In this document: positions 56,563 to 64,000 of the stretch, piece by piece
Numbering within the stretch: the first letter of the stretch is position 1
Layout: each line of letters starts with the position of its first letter
From: Clostridia bacterium
GTDB taxonomy: Bacteria; Bacillota; Clostridia; Christensenellales; Borkfalkiaceae
DNA length: 64,000 nt
Reading direction: 5' to 3'
Assembly (NCBI GenBank): GCA_017468085.1
Contig: JAFUJR010000007.1
Coordinates: 1-64,000, forward strand
Translations under genes and position numbers: made by a program
Notes under the pieces: generated by a model
Told to the model about the DNA's origin: nothing
The model's input: the letters and a program-made list of their open reading frames with translations, nothing else
The model's database searches: none

Positions 56563-57841
56563 CTTTCGCTTCCTCCTTGTAAAGATAGCAAGCTACGCTG
56601 TGCGTGTCCGAAACCTTGATAAGGTGAGGATAATCGCCTGCGCACTCCTTGCGGCACATTTCACATCTATCGCGGAAATAACAATAATTGGGCATATCGA
56701 TAGGATTAGGAACAAATCCGGGGATACAGTACAACTTATCTACCTCGCCGTCCACCGTGGGCTTACTCTTCTGTAAGCCAATCGTGTACGGATGCATAGG
56801 TCTATCGAAAATATCTTCCGCCGTACCCATTTCAATTACTTTGCCCGCGTACATAACCACGACGTAGTCCGCCATTTCCGCCACTACGCCCAAATCGTGC
56901 GTGATAAGCATAATAGAACCGCTGATTTTTGCTTTAATTTCACGGAGCAAATCCAAAATCTGCGCCTGAATAGTAACGTCGAGCGCCGTTGTAGGCTCGT
57001 CTGCGATAATCAAACGGGGGTTGCAGAGCAATGCCATTGCGATCATAACGCGTTGACGCATACCGCCCGACAGCTCATGCGGGTATTTTTTATATACGCC
57101 CTCTGGGTCTGCTATACCGACTAAGTTCAGCATTTCAATGCTGCGCTTTTTTGCGTTGGCTTTAGAGATGCCTTCAATATGCAAAAACGCAACCTCGTCA
57201 AGCTGATTCCCGATAGTGAACACGGGATTAAGCGAGGTCATCGGCTCTTGGAAAATCATTGCAATTTCCCTGCCGCGGATATAACGAACGGCGTCCAACG
57301 GCATCTTTGCGATGTCGTACACTTTTTCGTTCATCTCGTACATGTACCCGCCTAATTCGTTCTTTTTACGAATAGGTTTACCCTTTTCGTCCCTTTTAAT
57401 CACTTCTTCGCCGTCTACGATCTCCGTTTCGTATACGGGGATTTTTTTTCCGTGCTTATCCAATTTAAAAGCGTTGGTACGAAAACGGATAGCCCCGTCT
57501 GCAATTTGACCCGTAGGCCCTTGCACAAGACGCATCAGGGAAAGGGAGGTTACACTCTTACCGCAACCGGATTCCCCCACCACGCCGACGGTTGCACCCT
57601 CGGGGATAGAAAACGTAACGCCGTTGACCGCCTTTACCACACCCGTATCCGTATAAAAATAGGTGTGAAGATTGTCAAATTCGACGATGTTCTTTTCGTC
57701 TTGCATTTGCGTAACGTATTCGGATTCGTTTTTTTTGCGTTTCTTTTCCTTTTCAAACGCCTTTGTGATTTTTACATTTTCTCTGGCAATCTTACGGGAT
57801 TCCTTGGCAGAGATATACCGTTTTTTCTGTTCTTCTGCCAT
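56555..57841 (-). CDS. oppD: Oligopeptide ABC transporter ATPase (OppD-type)
   Basis: A 428-residue ATPase. Basic N-terminal extension of about 50 residues, Walker A GESGCGKS near residue 93, Q-loop AMIFQEPMTSLNP, signature LSGGMRQR, and the C-terminal Cys cluster (YCYFRDRCEMCRKEC). Between Walker A and the Q-loop there is an insert of about 50 charged residues (about 120-175) absent from standard OppD. It pairs with OppF to power the OppBC channel. GAGGTG precedes the ATG. Confidence 0.92.
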   Translation of the reverse strand: MAEEQKKRYISAKESRKIARENVKITKAFEKEKKRKKNESEYVTQMQDEKNIVEFDNLHTYFYTDTGVVKAVNGVTFSIPEGATVGVVGESGCGKSVTSLSLMRLVQGPTGQIADGAIRFRTNAFKLDKHGKKIPVYETEIVDGEEVIKRDEKGKPIRKKNELGGYMYEMNEKVYDIAKMPLDAVRYIRGREIAMIFQEPMTSLNPVFTIGNQLDEVAFLHIEGISKANAKKRSIEMLNLVGIADPEGVYKKYPHELSGGMRQRVMIAMALLCNPRLIIADEPTTALDVTIQAQILDLLREIKAKISGSIMLITHDLGVVAEMADYVVVMYAGKVIEMGTAEDIFDRPMHPYTIGLQKSKPTVDGEVDKLYCIPGFVPNPIDMPNYCYFRDRCEMCRKECAGDYPHLIKVSDTHSVACYLYKEEAKDE

Positions 57842-57845
57842 TATA

Positions 57846-58922
57846 TCACCTCTTCATCCTCGGGTCGAAGGCGTCGCGCAACCCGTCGCCAACAAAGTTG
57901 AACGCCAAAATAGAGAGCGTAATGCAAAGCCCGGGCGGGATCCAATAATTTGGATAATCGCGCAAGTATTTCATTTGCGAGGCGGAACTGATCATCGCGC
58001 CCCACGTCGGCGTACCGAGCGGCGCGCCCAATCCTAAGTAACCAAGCGTTGCTTCCGTTAAGATAATGCTACCGAGCCCCATCGTCATGGAAACGATAAG
58101 CTGAGGCATTACGTTAGGCAACAAATGCTTGAAAATTTTGCGGTACGTAGACAAGCCCGAGCATTTTGCCGCGAGCATAAATTCCTGTTCGCGCAAGGAC
58201 AAAATTTGACCGCGCACCAAGCGCGCAATACCAACCCAACCAAGCAAAGTGAGAACGATCATCAAATAATACAAACGCTCGATACCCTCAATCTTAAAAC
58301 CCGTCAAAAGCGCGGACAAAATCAACATGATCGGCAGGGACGGGATACAGCTTAAAATATCGACGATACGCATAATCAGATTGTCGACCCAGCCGCCGAA
58401 ATAACCCGCTAAACCGCCTAAAACAACGCCGATAATCGCCTCTAAAATAATGACGACAAATCCAATCGTTAAGGAAATTCTGCCGCCGAGCATCAGGCAG
58501 GTAAACAAATCGTAACCGCCGTCGTCCGTGCCAAGCCAATGCTCCCACGTCATATCCCCTCTGTAATTCCAAGCCGAAGGCTTAACGGTGATATCGAAGG
58601 CAGAAACAAGCTCGTCCTCGGCGTCGTAATAATCAATTCGCGAATAGGTGATAATGTCGTTTCCGCGTGCGTTGTCTTTGACCTTTGCACCGTTATCAGC
58701 CCAAGGCGAAAAAAGCGGACCGATAAAGGAAAAGACGAATAAAATAATGAGCGTAATTAATCCCACCATGGAGAGTTTAGAGCGGAAAAAGCGCTTTGCG
58801 ACCATCATTCCCGGCGAGAGTACGCGCACTCTGTCCGTTAAATTTTCGCCGTGCAAATCTTCCTTTGTTTCCGTAGCCGAAGTTTTGGGCAAATCGGTTT
58901 TCAATTCTTCATTTTCTTCCAT
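57846..58922 (-). CDS. oppC: Oligopeptide ABC transporter permease (OppC-type)
   Basis: Inner-membrane channel subunit, 358 residues. Long cytoplasmic N-terminus with the OppC_N segment (RFFRSKLSMVGLITLIILFVFSFIGP), then five further membrane helices and the EAA-like loop (AAKCSGLSTYRKIFKHLLPNVMPQLI) that docks the ATPases. About 60 periplasm-side residues follow the first helix. AAAGGAGG precedes the ATG. Confidence 0.92.
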   Translation of the reverse strand: MEENEELKTDLPKTSATETKEDLHGENLTDRVRVLSPGMMVAKRFFRSKLSMVGLITLIILFVFSFIGPLFSPWADNGAKVKDNARGNDIITYSRIDYYDAEDELVSAFDITVKPSAWNYRGDMTWEHWLGTDDGGYDLFTCLMLGGRISLTIGFVVIILEAIIGVVLGGLAGYFGGWVDNLIMRIVDILSCIPSLPIMLILSALLTGFKIEGIERLYYLMIVLTLLGWVGIARLVRGQILSLREQEFMLAAKCSGLSTYRKIFKHLLPNVMPQLIVSMTMGLGSIILTEATLGYLGLGAPLGTPTWGAMISSASQMKYLRDYPNYWIPPGLCITLSILAFNFVGDGLRDAFDPRMKR

Positions 58923-58934
58923 AATTGCCCTCCT

Positions 58935-59915
58935 TTACGCAAGTTTGACCCGAGGATCAACGACGGCGTACATTACGTCGGTGATTAAAATACCGATGAC
59001 CGTCAAAAACGCAATAAACATATTATAGCCCATGATAAACGGAATATCGCCCACGAGCATCGCCTGATACGCCGTGTTACCAATGCCGGGGATATTGAAT
59101 ACGGTTTCCGTAATCATGGCACCCCCGAACAAGGACGGCAACGTACCTGCAAGTAAAGTAACAAGTGGGATCAAGGTATTGCGGAATACGTGCTTATAAA
59201 CGACGGAATGCTCGGACAAGCCCTTTGCGCGCGCCGTACGGATATAATCCGCGTTCAGCACCTCCAACGTGTTCGTTCGCGTATAACGCATCCACGCGCC
59301 GATATTTAAAATAACGAGCACGAACATAGGCAAAACGAGATGCCAACCGAAATTCAAAAGCCACAGGAATATATTTTCACCTTGTCCCGGGTCGGGCGGA
59401 AGGCTTCCCGCAGGAAACCAACCCAAGTCTATCGCCAAAAATTTGATAACGATGCTTCCCAAGAAAAAGGTCGGGAAAGAAATGCCAAGCATCGTAAATA
59501 CGGTTGCCGTATAGTCCAACTTGCCGTATTGGTTGCAAGCGCACTTTACGCCAAGCGGAATTGCAATCAGCAACTCTAAAATGAGCGCGACAAACGAGAG
59601 CATAAAGGATACGCCCATATTTTCAAAAATAACCTCCTCGACGGGACGTTGATATTTAAAGGATACGCCAAGATCGCCGCGAAGGAAATCCCACAGCCAA
59701 CCGAAATACCCTTGAAACATCGTTCCGTCAAGTCCGTAATAAGAACGAAGGTTTTGATAAATTTCTTCCACGTTTCCCGTCGTACCCGCCGCCGTAATTG
59801 CTTGGTTGTACAGATAATCCGCGGGCATAAACCATACCAGCGTGTAAAGGATTATCGATACCCCAAACAATATCAGCAGGGACAACAGAATTCGTTTTAT
59901 ACAGTATTTTACCAT
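58935..59915 (-). CDS. oppB: Oligopeptide ABC transporter permease (OppB-type)
   Basis: Channel subunit of 326 residues. Starts MVKYCIKRILLSLLILFGVSIILY as usual for OppB/DppB, six membrane segments, and the ATPase-coupling loop RTARAKGLSEHSVVYKHVFRNTLIPLV. Shine-Dalgarno is weak; oppC follows 12 bases after. Confidence 0.93.
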   Translation of the reverse strand: MVKYCIKRILLSLLILFGVSIILYTLVWFMPADYLYNQAITAAGTTGNVEEIYQNLRSYYGLDGTMFQGYFGWLWDFLRGDLGVSFKYQRPVEEVIFENMGVSFMLSFVALILELLIAIPLGVKCACNQYGKLDYTATVFTMLGISFPTFFLGSIVIKFLAIDLGWFPAGSLPPDPGQGENIFLWLLNFGWHLVLPMFVLVILNIGAWMRYTRTNTLEVLNADYIRTARAKGLSEHSVVYKHVFRNTLIPLVTLLAGTLPSLFGGAMITETVFNIPGIGNTAYQAMLVGDIPFIMGYNMFIAFLTVIGILITDVMYAVVDPRVKLA

Positions 59916-59987
59916 CTGTTTTTCTTCACTTTTCTTTTATTTTAAAGGGTGCCGTAGAGTTACAATTTATAAAATGACACAGAATTA

Positions 59988-62591
59988 TTAAACGTAATTG
60001 ACTTCCCAAATTCTGCCCAAAACGCCTACGTAAACCAAGGAGTCTTTATCGCGGTTTACCGTCTTCAAGTCAATAACATTCGTATTGAGAACGGCGAGAT
60101 CGTTTCTTTGATAGGTAGGAAGTTCTACCGCAAGCTCCATAACCAAATCAAGGGCGTCTCTATAAATCTCCGTTCTTTCCGCTAAACTCAGCGTCTTTCT
60201 GCCTGCATCGATTTTTTCACTCAACTCGTTGATGATACGGTTTTCCTCGTCGTACGTGCCGACGATGTCTTTTAAGATAACGTCGTAGCCCCAATTGTTT
60301 ACGCTTGTCGCTTGGCTGTCCTTATGGTACACCTGATACATATCCGGGTCAACCGTAGAAGACCAAGCCGCCGCCCATACGTGAAGTTGACCTTCAGCAA
60401 GTTTCGACAAAGCGGCAACGTCCGTGTTGACGGTGATGGTGAAGCCGCATTTTTCCAAAACCTCTTTCGCCAAGAAGAACATTTCGTATGCGGGGTGATC
60501 CGTCGATTCGCCTGCAATCGTGAAGGTGTACGTCAAAGATTCGCCCGTCGTAACGTGATATGCCTTACCGTCCGAACGCTTTTCATAACCTGCTTGCTTT
60601 ACCAAAAGTTCTATCTCAGTAGTATCGTAAAAGATTTCGTCATCCCCTTCGTTTCTCAAGAATACCGATTCGAGATTACCCTCACCTTGAGCGTTGCCCG
60701 CATAAACGGTTGCATTTTTCGGGTATGCCCAACTAGTCGTCGACATAGGTCTATAAATACGCTCTGCAAGCTCGCCGCCGTAATAAACGTTGATAATCGC
60801 GTCAACGTCCATTGCTTTCATGATTGCGCGACGGATATAGATATTGGGAACGTGCTTAGGATTAACGCCAACGTAACCGTAGCCGTTCGTCTTATAAGGG
60901 ATGGACGTCAAGTGCTTAATGTTTGCCACGTCGTTGGTGTTGTCAACGGAAGCGTTGGGTTCGCCATAGTCCACCGTGCCTGCTTCCAACTGTTGCAACA
61001 AACCGTCCGTTTTTACTACGTTATAACGGAGTTTCCTAATCTTTGCGTTATGTAATTCTTCCCCTACCGTTTCAAAATAAGGATTGCGCTCGAAATATAC
61101 CCAATCGTTTTTATAGAAAGAAGAACCGTCTGCCTCTCCGCCGTCCGCGTCGCTTGCCATATATACGCCTGCGCCGACGGGAAATTTGGTTTTATGCGTC
61201 GCTTTAAGTACGGTATCGAAGAATTCCTTGTTGCCTACCTTTACGCCAAAGCCCGTAGCTTCGGGACCTTCCCAAACGGACGCGTCGATGGCTTCTTGAT
61301 TGGAATAATAATGCATCGGCGCAACGCCGAACGCAAAATTCCAAATTGCTTTGGGGTCGATTTTGTTGATTTTAATCGTGAGTACGTCGTATTCTTCCTT
61401 GTATTGCACGCCGTTGAATTCTTTGGTCTTTCTCGTCGTGATGCCGCTAACGTTAGGAACGCGCAAACCGCCCTCTTGTTGCATTTTATCATAATACGCG
61501 GATTTTTCTTCCGCCGCAAATTCTTCAATTGCCCTCGTACCGGTCATCCAATATTTAAGTACGTCTGCAATCTGCGCAAAAGTGGTCGTATTGCTCTTAT
61601 ATACTTCTTCCGTACATACGGCTTTGATAAGCGCTTCTTTTGCTGCCTCCGCGCTCACTTCGTTTTCTGCCACGTAGGCGTCTATTTTATCTTGCGTCGT
61701 CGCTTCGGCAATCCACTCTCTTGCGGAAGTATCGTCAACGACATAGTTGCCCTGCGTATCGCGGACAGGCTCGTTTTTAGAGTCAAATTGCTTAAAGATA
61801 ATACCCGAATTATAGAGGTATACCTGCCAATCTTCGGTAAAGCTGAATTTATTGTCCTGGAAGCTCTTAACCTGCCCAAGGCTGTTTGTCCAGTCGGTAT
61901 CGATTTCATCCTTTAAAAGTTCCTTAACCGTAGCCAAGTCTTTCTTAATTTCTTCCGTTTCCACATTATCGGACGGGTCTTCAAGATACGCAAGTAAGTT
62001 GTTAAATCTATCCATTGCCGCATCTTTGAATTTGCTTTGGATTTCCCCCTCCGTCATTTCGCTCATCGTTTCGTCTTGCGCACGGTATGCCTTCAAACCG
62101 ACGATGTCCGTCGAATAGATAGTTGCAGAGCCCGTATAGATAGGGTCAAGATAGACGTAGAGATTGAAAAGTACGTCCTTAATGGTGAGCGGCGTGCCGT
62201 CGCTGAAACGAATCCCGTTTTTGATAAGAAATTCGTATTCCGTATATTTTGCGGACGACGCCTGCGATTCGGGGAGCGGCATATCCGCCGCGCTGATATA
62301 CGTTTCCGTATAATCCTTTACAACCGTGGGTTGATCTTCGCCGCAGCTGGGCTTCCCTTTGCCGTCTACGCTGAGCATACCGATTTGCGTCATAGAAATT
62401 ATTTCCGTGTCGGTTGCCGACGTCGCGAAGAAAGGATTAAACGTACCGTCTAACGCCTCCGTCGCCAAAACCAAGGGACGTTCTTCAGGGTTGTTCGACT
62501 GCGTTTTTCCACAAGCCGCAAAGCTGGAAAGCGAACCCGACAAAAGCAAGCCGGTAAGCACGCAAGCAAGACCTCTTACTGATTTATTCAT
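59988..62591 (-). CDS. oppA: Very large oligopeptide-binding lipoprotein (OppA-type)
   Basis: Extracellular substrate-binding protein of the SBP_bac_5 family. Signal peptide with lipobox FAAC (Cys near residue 27), then LVLATEALDGTFNPFF, NGIRFSDGTPLTIKDVLFN and the late IRRAIMKAMDVDAIINVYYGG. It has 867 residues, well above the usual 500 to 600. The excess lies mainly between about 150 and 400 and is rich in Glu/Asp helices. GGAGG lies eight bases before the ATG. First transporter gene of the opp operon, so the most abundant product is expected. Confidence 0.92.
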   Translation of the reverse strand: MNKSVRGLACVLTGLLLSGSLSSFAACGKTQSNNPEERPLVLATEALDGTFNPFFATSATDTEIISMTQIGMLSVDGKGKPSCGEDQPTVVKDYTETYISAADMPLPESQASSAKYTEYEFLIKNGIRFSDGTPLTIKDVLFNLYVYLDPIYTGSATIYSTDIVGLKAYRAQDETMSEMTEGEIQSKFKDAAMDRFNNLLAYLEDPSDNVETEEIKKDLATVKELLKDEIDTDWTNSLGQVKSFQDNKFSFTEDWQVYLYNSGIIFKQFDSKNEPVRDTQGNYVVDDTSAREWIAEATTQDKIDAYVAENEVSAEAAKEALIKAVCTEEVYKSNTTTFAQIADVLKYWMTGTRAIEEFAAEEKSAYYDKMQQEGGLRVPNVSGITTRKTKEFNGVQYKEEYDVLTIKINKIDPKAIWNFAFGVAPMHYYSNQEAIDASVWEGPEATGFGVKVGNKEFFDTVLKATHKTKFPVGAGVYMASDADGGEADGSSFYKNDWVYFERNPYFETVGEELHNAKIRKLRYNVVKTDGLLQQLEAGTVDYGEPNASVDNTNDVANIKHLTSIPYKTNGYGYVGVNPKHVPNIYIRRAIMKAMDVDAIINVYYGGELAERIYRPMSTTSWAYPKNATVYAGNAQGEGNLESVFLRNEGDDEIFYDTTEIELLVKQAGYEKRSDGKAYHVTTGESLTYTFTIAGESTDHPAYEMFFLAKEVLEKCGFTITVNTDVAALSKLAEGQLHVWAAAWSSTVDPDMYQVYHKDSQATSVNNWGYDVILKDIVGTYDEENRIINELSEKIDAGRKTLSLAERTEIYRDALDLVMELAVELPTYQRNDLAVLNTNVIDLKTVNRDKDSLVYVGVLGRIWEVNYV

Positions 62592-62620
62592 ATATGTATC
62601 CTCCGTTTCATTTTCTTAGT

Positions 62621-63955
62621 TTAGTTGATTTCTGCCGTAACCGTGATAAATTCGGCAGGATTGCCTACGACCTTAAAGCCGTTAGGGTGTTGTACGTAAT
62701 ATTCTTCGTCCGCTACGAACGAACCGAACAAGCATCGCGTGTAGATGGGATTCCCGTTCGAATCGACAAGATTGGTTACTTTTCTGGCATCGGGTTTTAT
62801 AATCTTTACTGAACCTTGTACCGTAACGTTGTTGATCTTAGCGCCGTCCACGTACGCGGTGCAGATAAAATATACGCTGACGTCGATTTTGCTTACTCTG
62901 TACGTCATATTGAAATTCTCAAAAGAGATATTTTCAAGGATTGCCGTTTCCTCAATTTTACCAAACAGTGAAGCCGACTCGCCGACGATACGGTTATCGA
63001 GCGTAAGATTTTTAATTACCGCACCGTTGCCTTGAATTTCACAGCCTGTAAACATACTGGGCGAAACCTCGTAGCCCGCACAATCAATCACCGCGTCCTT
63101 TAAGAAATAATACCGTTTGGAATTCAAGAGTATTTTAAACATACTCACCACGTCGTCCGCCGTACGAACTACCGTCCAATTGCCCGTTACGTATTTTGCA
63201 TATACGATTTGATCCTCGTCCGTTTTAATCAGCGGATATTGAACAGATTGCGTACAATCCTTATCCGCATAATAGGAAACGAAAGTGTATTCGTTGTTCA
63301 CTACCGCGATAGGGTTGGACGCCAACACGCCCAACATTCCGTCGTCGTCATAGCGGTAACTTTGGATGACGTCGCCATTGGTTACCGCCGTTTTATACGA
63401 TTGCGTTTCCGCGTCGTACAACGGGGATTCCGTCGTCAATTTTTTGGTATCTACGGGAACGCTGACGTTCGGCTCATCATGCACAAGAACGACGTTTACA
63501 CGGGATATCTTTGCCCATTTCGCCGCAACGATCCAATGCTCCCCTTCTTGAATATGTTGGGAAAAATCCACCTTTTTATCGGTCAACTTATACAAATAAC
63601 AAGTTTCTTTCTCAAAGGTATACGAGCCTGTCGTGACGGGTTCGCCGTCGTCGTCGAGTTCCACAAAGTACCAACCGAGAATTTCATATCCCTCGTATTC
63701 AATGCCCAAGTTACCGTCGTCCGTACCGATATTAAAGGCTTGCGCGTCTTTTTTGTACCAAAGGTCGCGCATCTTACTCGAATTTGGCGTAAAAAAAGCC
63801 TGCTCCGCGTTGGCATAATAGGTGATATGCGATACCAAGCCGTTTTTATCGAGCACGTCATCAAGGCTTTCTCCCAATTTACATCCCGCCAACGTTAGAA
63901 TAGCCGCGAGCGCCATTAAGATGACGATTAGTATTTTTTTGAACTGTTTTTTCAT
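62621..63955 (-). CDS. Lipoprotein with beta-helix-like C-terminus
   Basis: A 444-residue secreted lipoprotein: signal peptide and lipobox LAGC (Cys near 25). Residues about 40-270 contain repeated beta-sheet modules of the YYANAEQ.../FVSYYADKDCT type that resemble small bacterial Ig-like or InlB-type repeats. From about 300 a GLUG-like right-handed beta-helix is suggested (CEIQGNGAVIKNLTLDN, AILENISFENFNMTY, AKINNVTVQGSVKI). Located 29 bases before oppA, probably co-transcribed. GAGG precedes the ATG. A TTGCCA-N17-TATTAC just upstream, on minus, may be its promoter. Confidence 0.75.
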   Translation of the reverse strand: MKKQFKKILIVILMALAAILTLAGCKLGESLDDVLDKNGLVSHITYYANAEQAFFTPNSSKMRDLWYKKDAQAFNIGTDDGNLGIEYEGYEILGWYFVELDDDGEPVTTGSYTFEKETCYLYKLTDKKVDFSQHIQEGEHWIVAAKWAKISRVNVVLVHDEPNVSVPVDTKKLTTESPLYDAETQSYKTAVTNGDVIQSYRYDDDGMLGVLASNPIAVVNNEYTFVSYYADKDCTQSVQYPLIKTDEDQIVYAKYVTGNWTVVRTADDVVSMFKILLNSKRYYFLKDAVIDCAGYEVSPSMFTGCEIQGNGAVIKNLTLDNRIVGESASLFGKIEETAILENISFENFNMTYRVSKIDVSVYFICTAYVDGAKINNVTVQGSVKIIKPDARKVTNLVDSNGNPIYTRCLFGSFVADEEYYVQHPNGFKVVGNPAEFITVTAEIN

Positions 63956-64000
63956 CGATAACCTCTGTAATAAAGAGAATTTTACAATCTGGCAATTTAT

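Overview
The window is a chromosome segment from an anaerobic, low-to-mid GC Gram-positive bacterium, most likely a spore-forming member of the Clostridia. The evidence is seen directly: an oxygen-sensitive ribonucleotide reductase (nrdDG) with NrdR boxes, the mother-cell sporulation regulators SpoIIID and sigma-K, a ynbB-miaA-mutL-mutS-miaB cluster, the GGGtGRT protein pair, purine-rich Shine-Dalgarno sites, and many vegetative promoters of the TTGACA-N17-TATAAT type. I could not place it more precisely than Clostridia. There are no phage, transposase or CRISPR genes.

Layout. 1-870: 3' end of a BspA-like leucine-rich-repeat surface protein, then a tRNA 3'-half remnant with its own promoter and terminator. 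870-8.5 kb (minus strand): nrdDG, rho with an MBL hydrolase and a DUF1934 gene, tyrA and spoIIID. 8.5-17.5 kb (minus): a type IIA topoisomerase pair, a HelD-like helicase and argS. 17.7-21.7 kb: ychF, mtnN, ung and a methyltransferase on plus, with a C_GCAxxG_C_C protein on minus. 21.7-30.9 kb (minus): a membrane XRE regulator, then the mismatch-repair/tRNA-modification operon. 31-33.2 kb (plus): a class A penicillin-binding protein. 33.3-43.6 kb (minus): acyl-ACP thioesterase, an ArgJ-like protein, then carA, a carB-dapF fusion, a membrane protein, a cysteine desulfurase and thiI. 43.7-47.3 kb (plus): a PadR/coiled-coil/membrane protein and a tRNA-Val locus with decayed copies and a 171-bp-period duplication. 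47.3-53.5 kb (minus): a GNAT protein, the GGGtGRT/NifU-like pair, sigK, guaA and guaB. 53.5-64 kb: small membrane proteins and lipoproteins, and a complete oligopeptide ABC transporter (oppABCDF order) with an unusually large binding protein.

The most notable system is nitrogen handling in nucleotide synthesis. CarA has lost all three catalytic residues of its glutaminase site (Cys to Gly, His to Thr, Glu to Asp). CarB is fused in frame to a diaminopimelate epimerase domain that itself lacks the first catalytic cysteine. GuaA in the same window has no glutaminase domain at all. Together these suggest that carbamoyl phosphate and GMP are made from free ammonia. The carA operon is preceded by a consensus promoter, a 44-codon leader peptide and a terminator hairpin that contains the leader stop codon, an arrangement like the enteric pyrBI attenuator.

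Other points of interest are a DNA-binding coiled-coil protein with four membrane segments, tandem Spo0A-type boxes over the rho operon promoter, a terminator hairpin that contains the start codon of the next gene, and a probable leaderless transcript.
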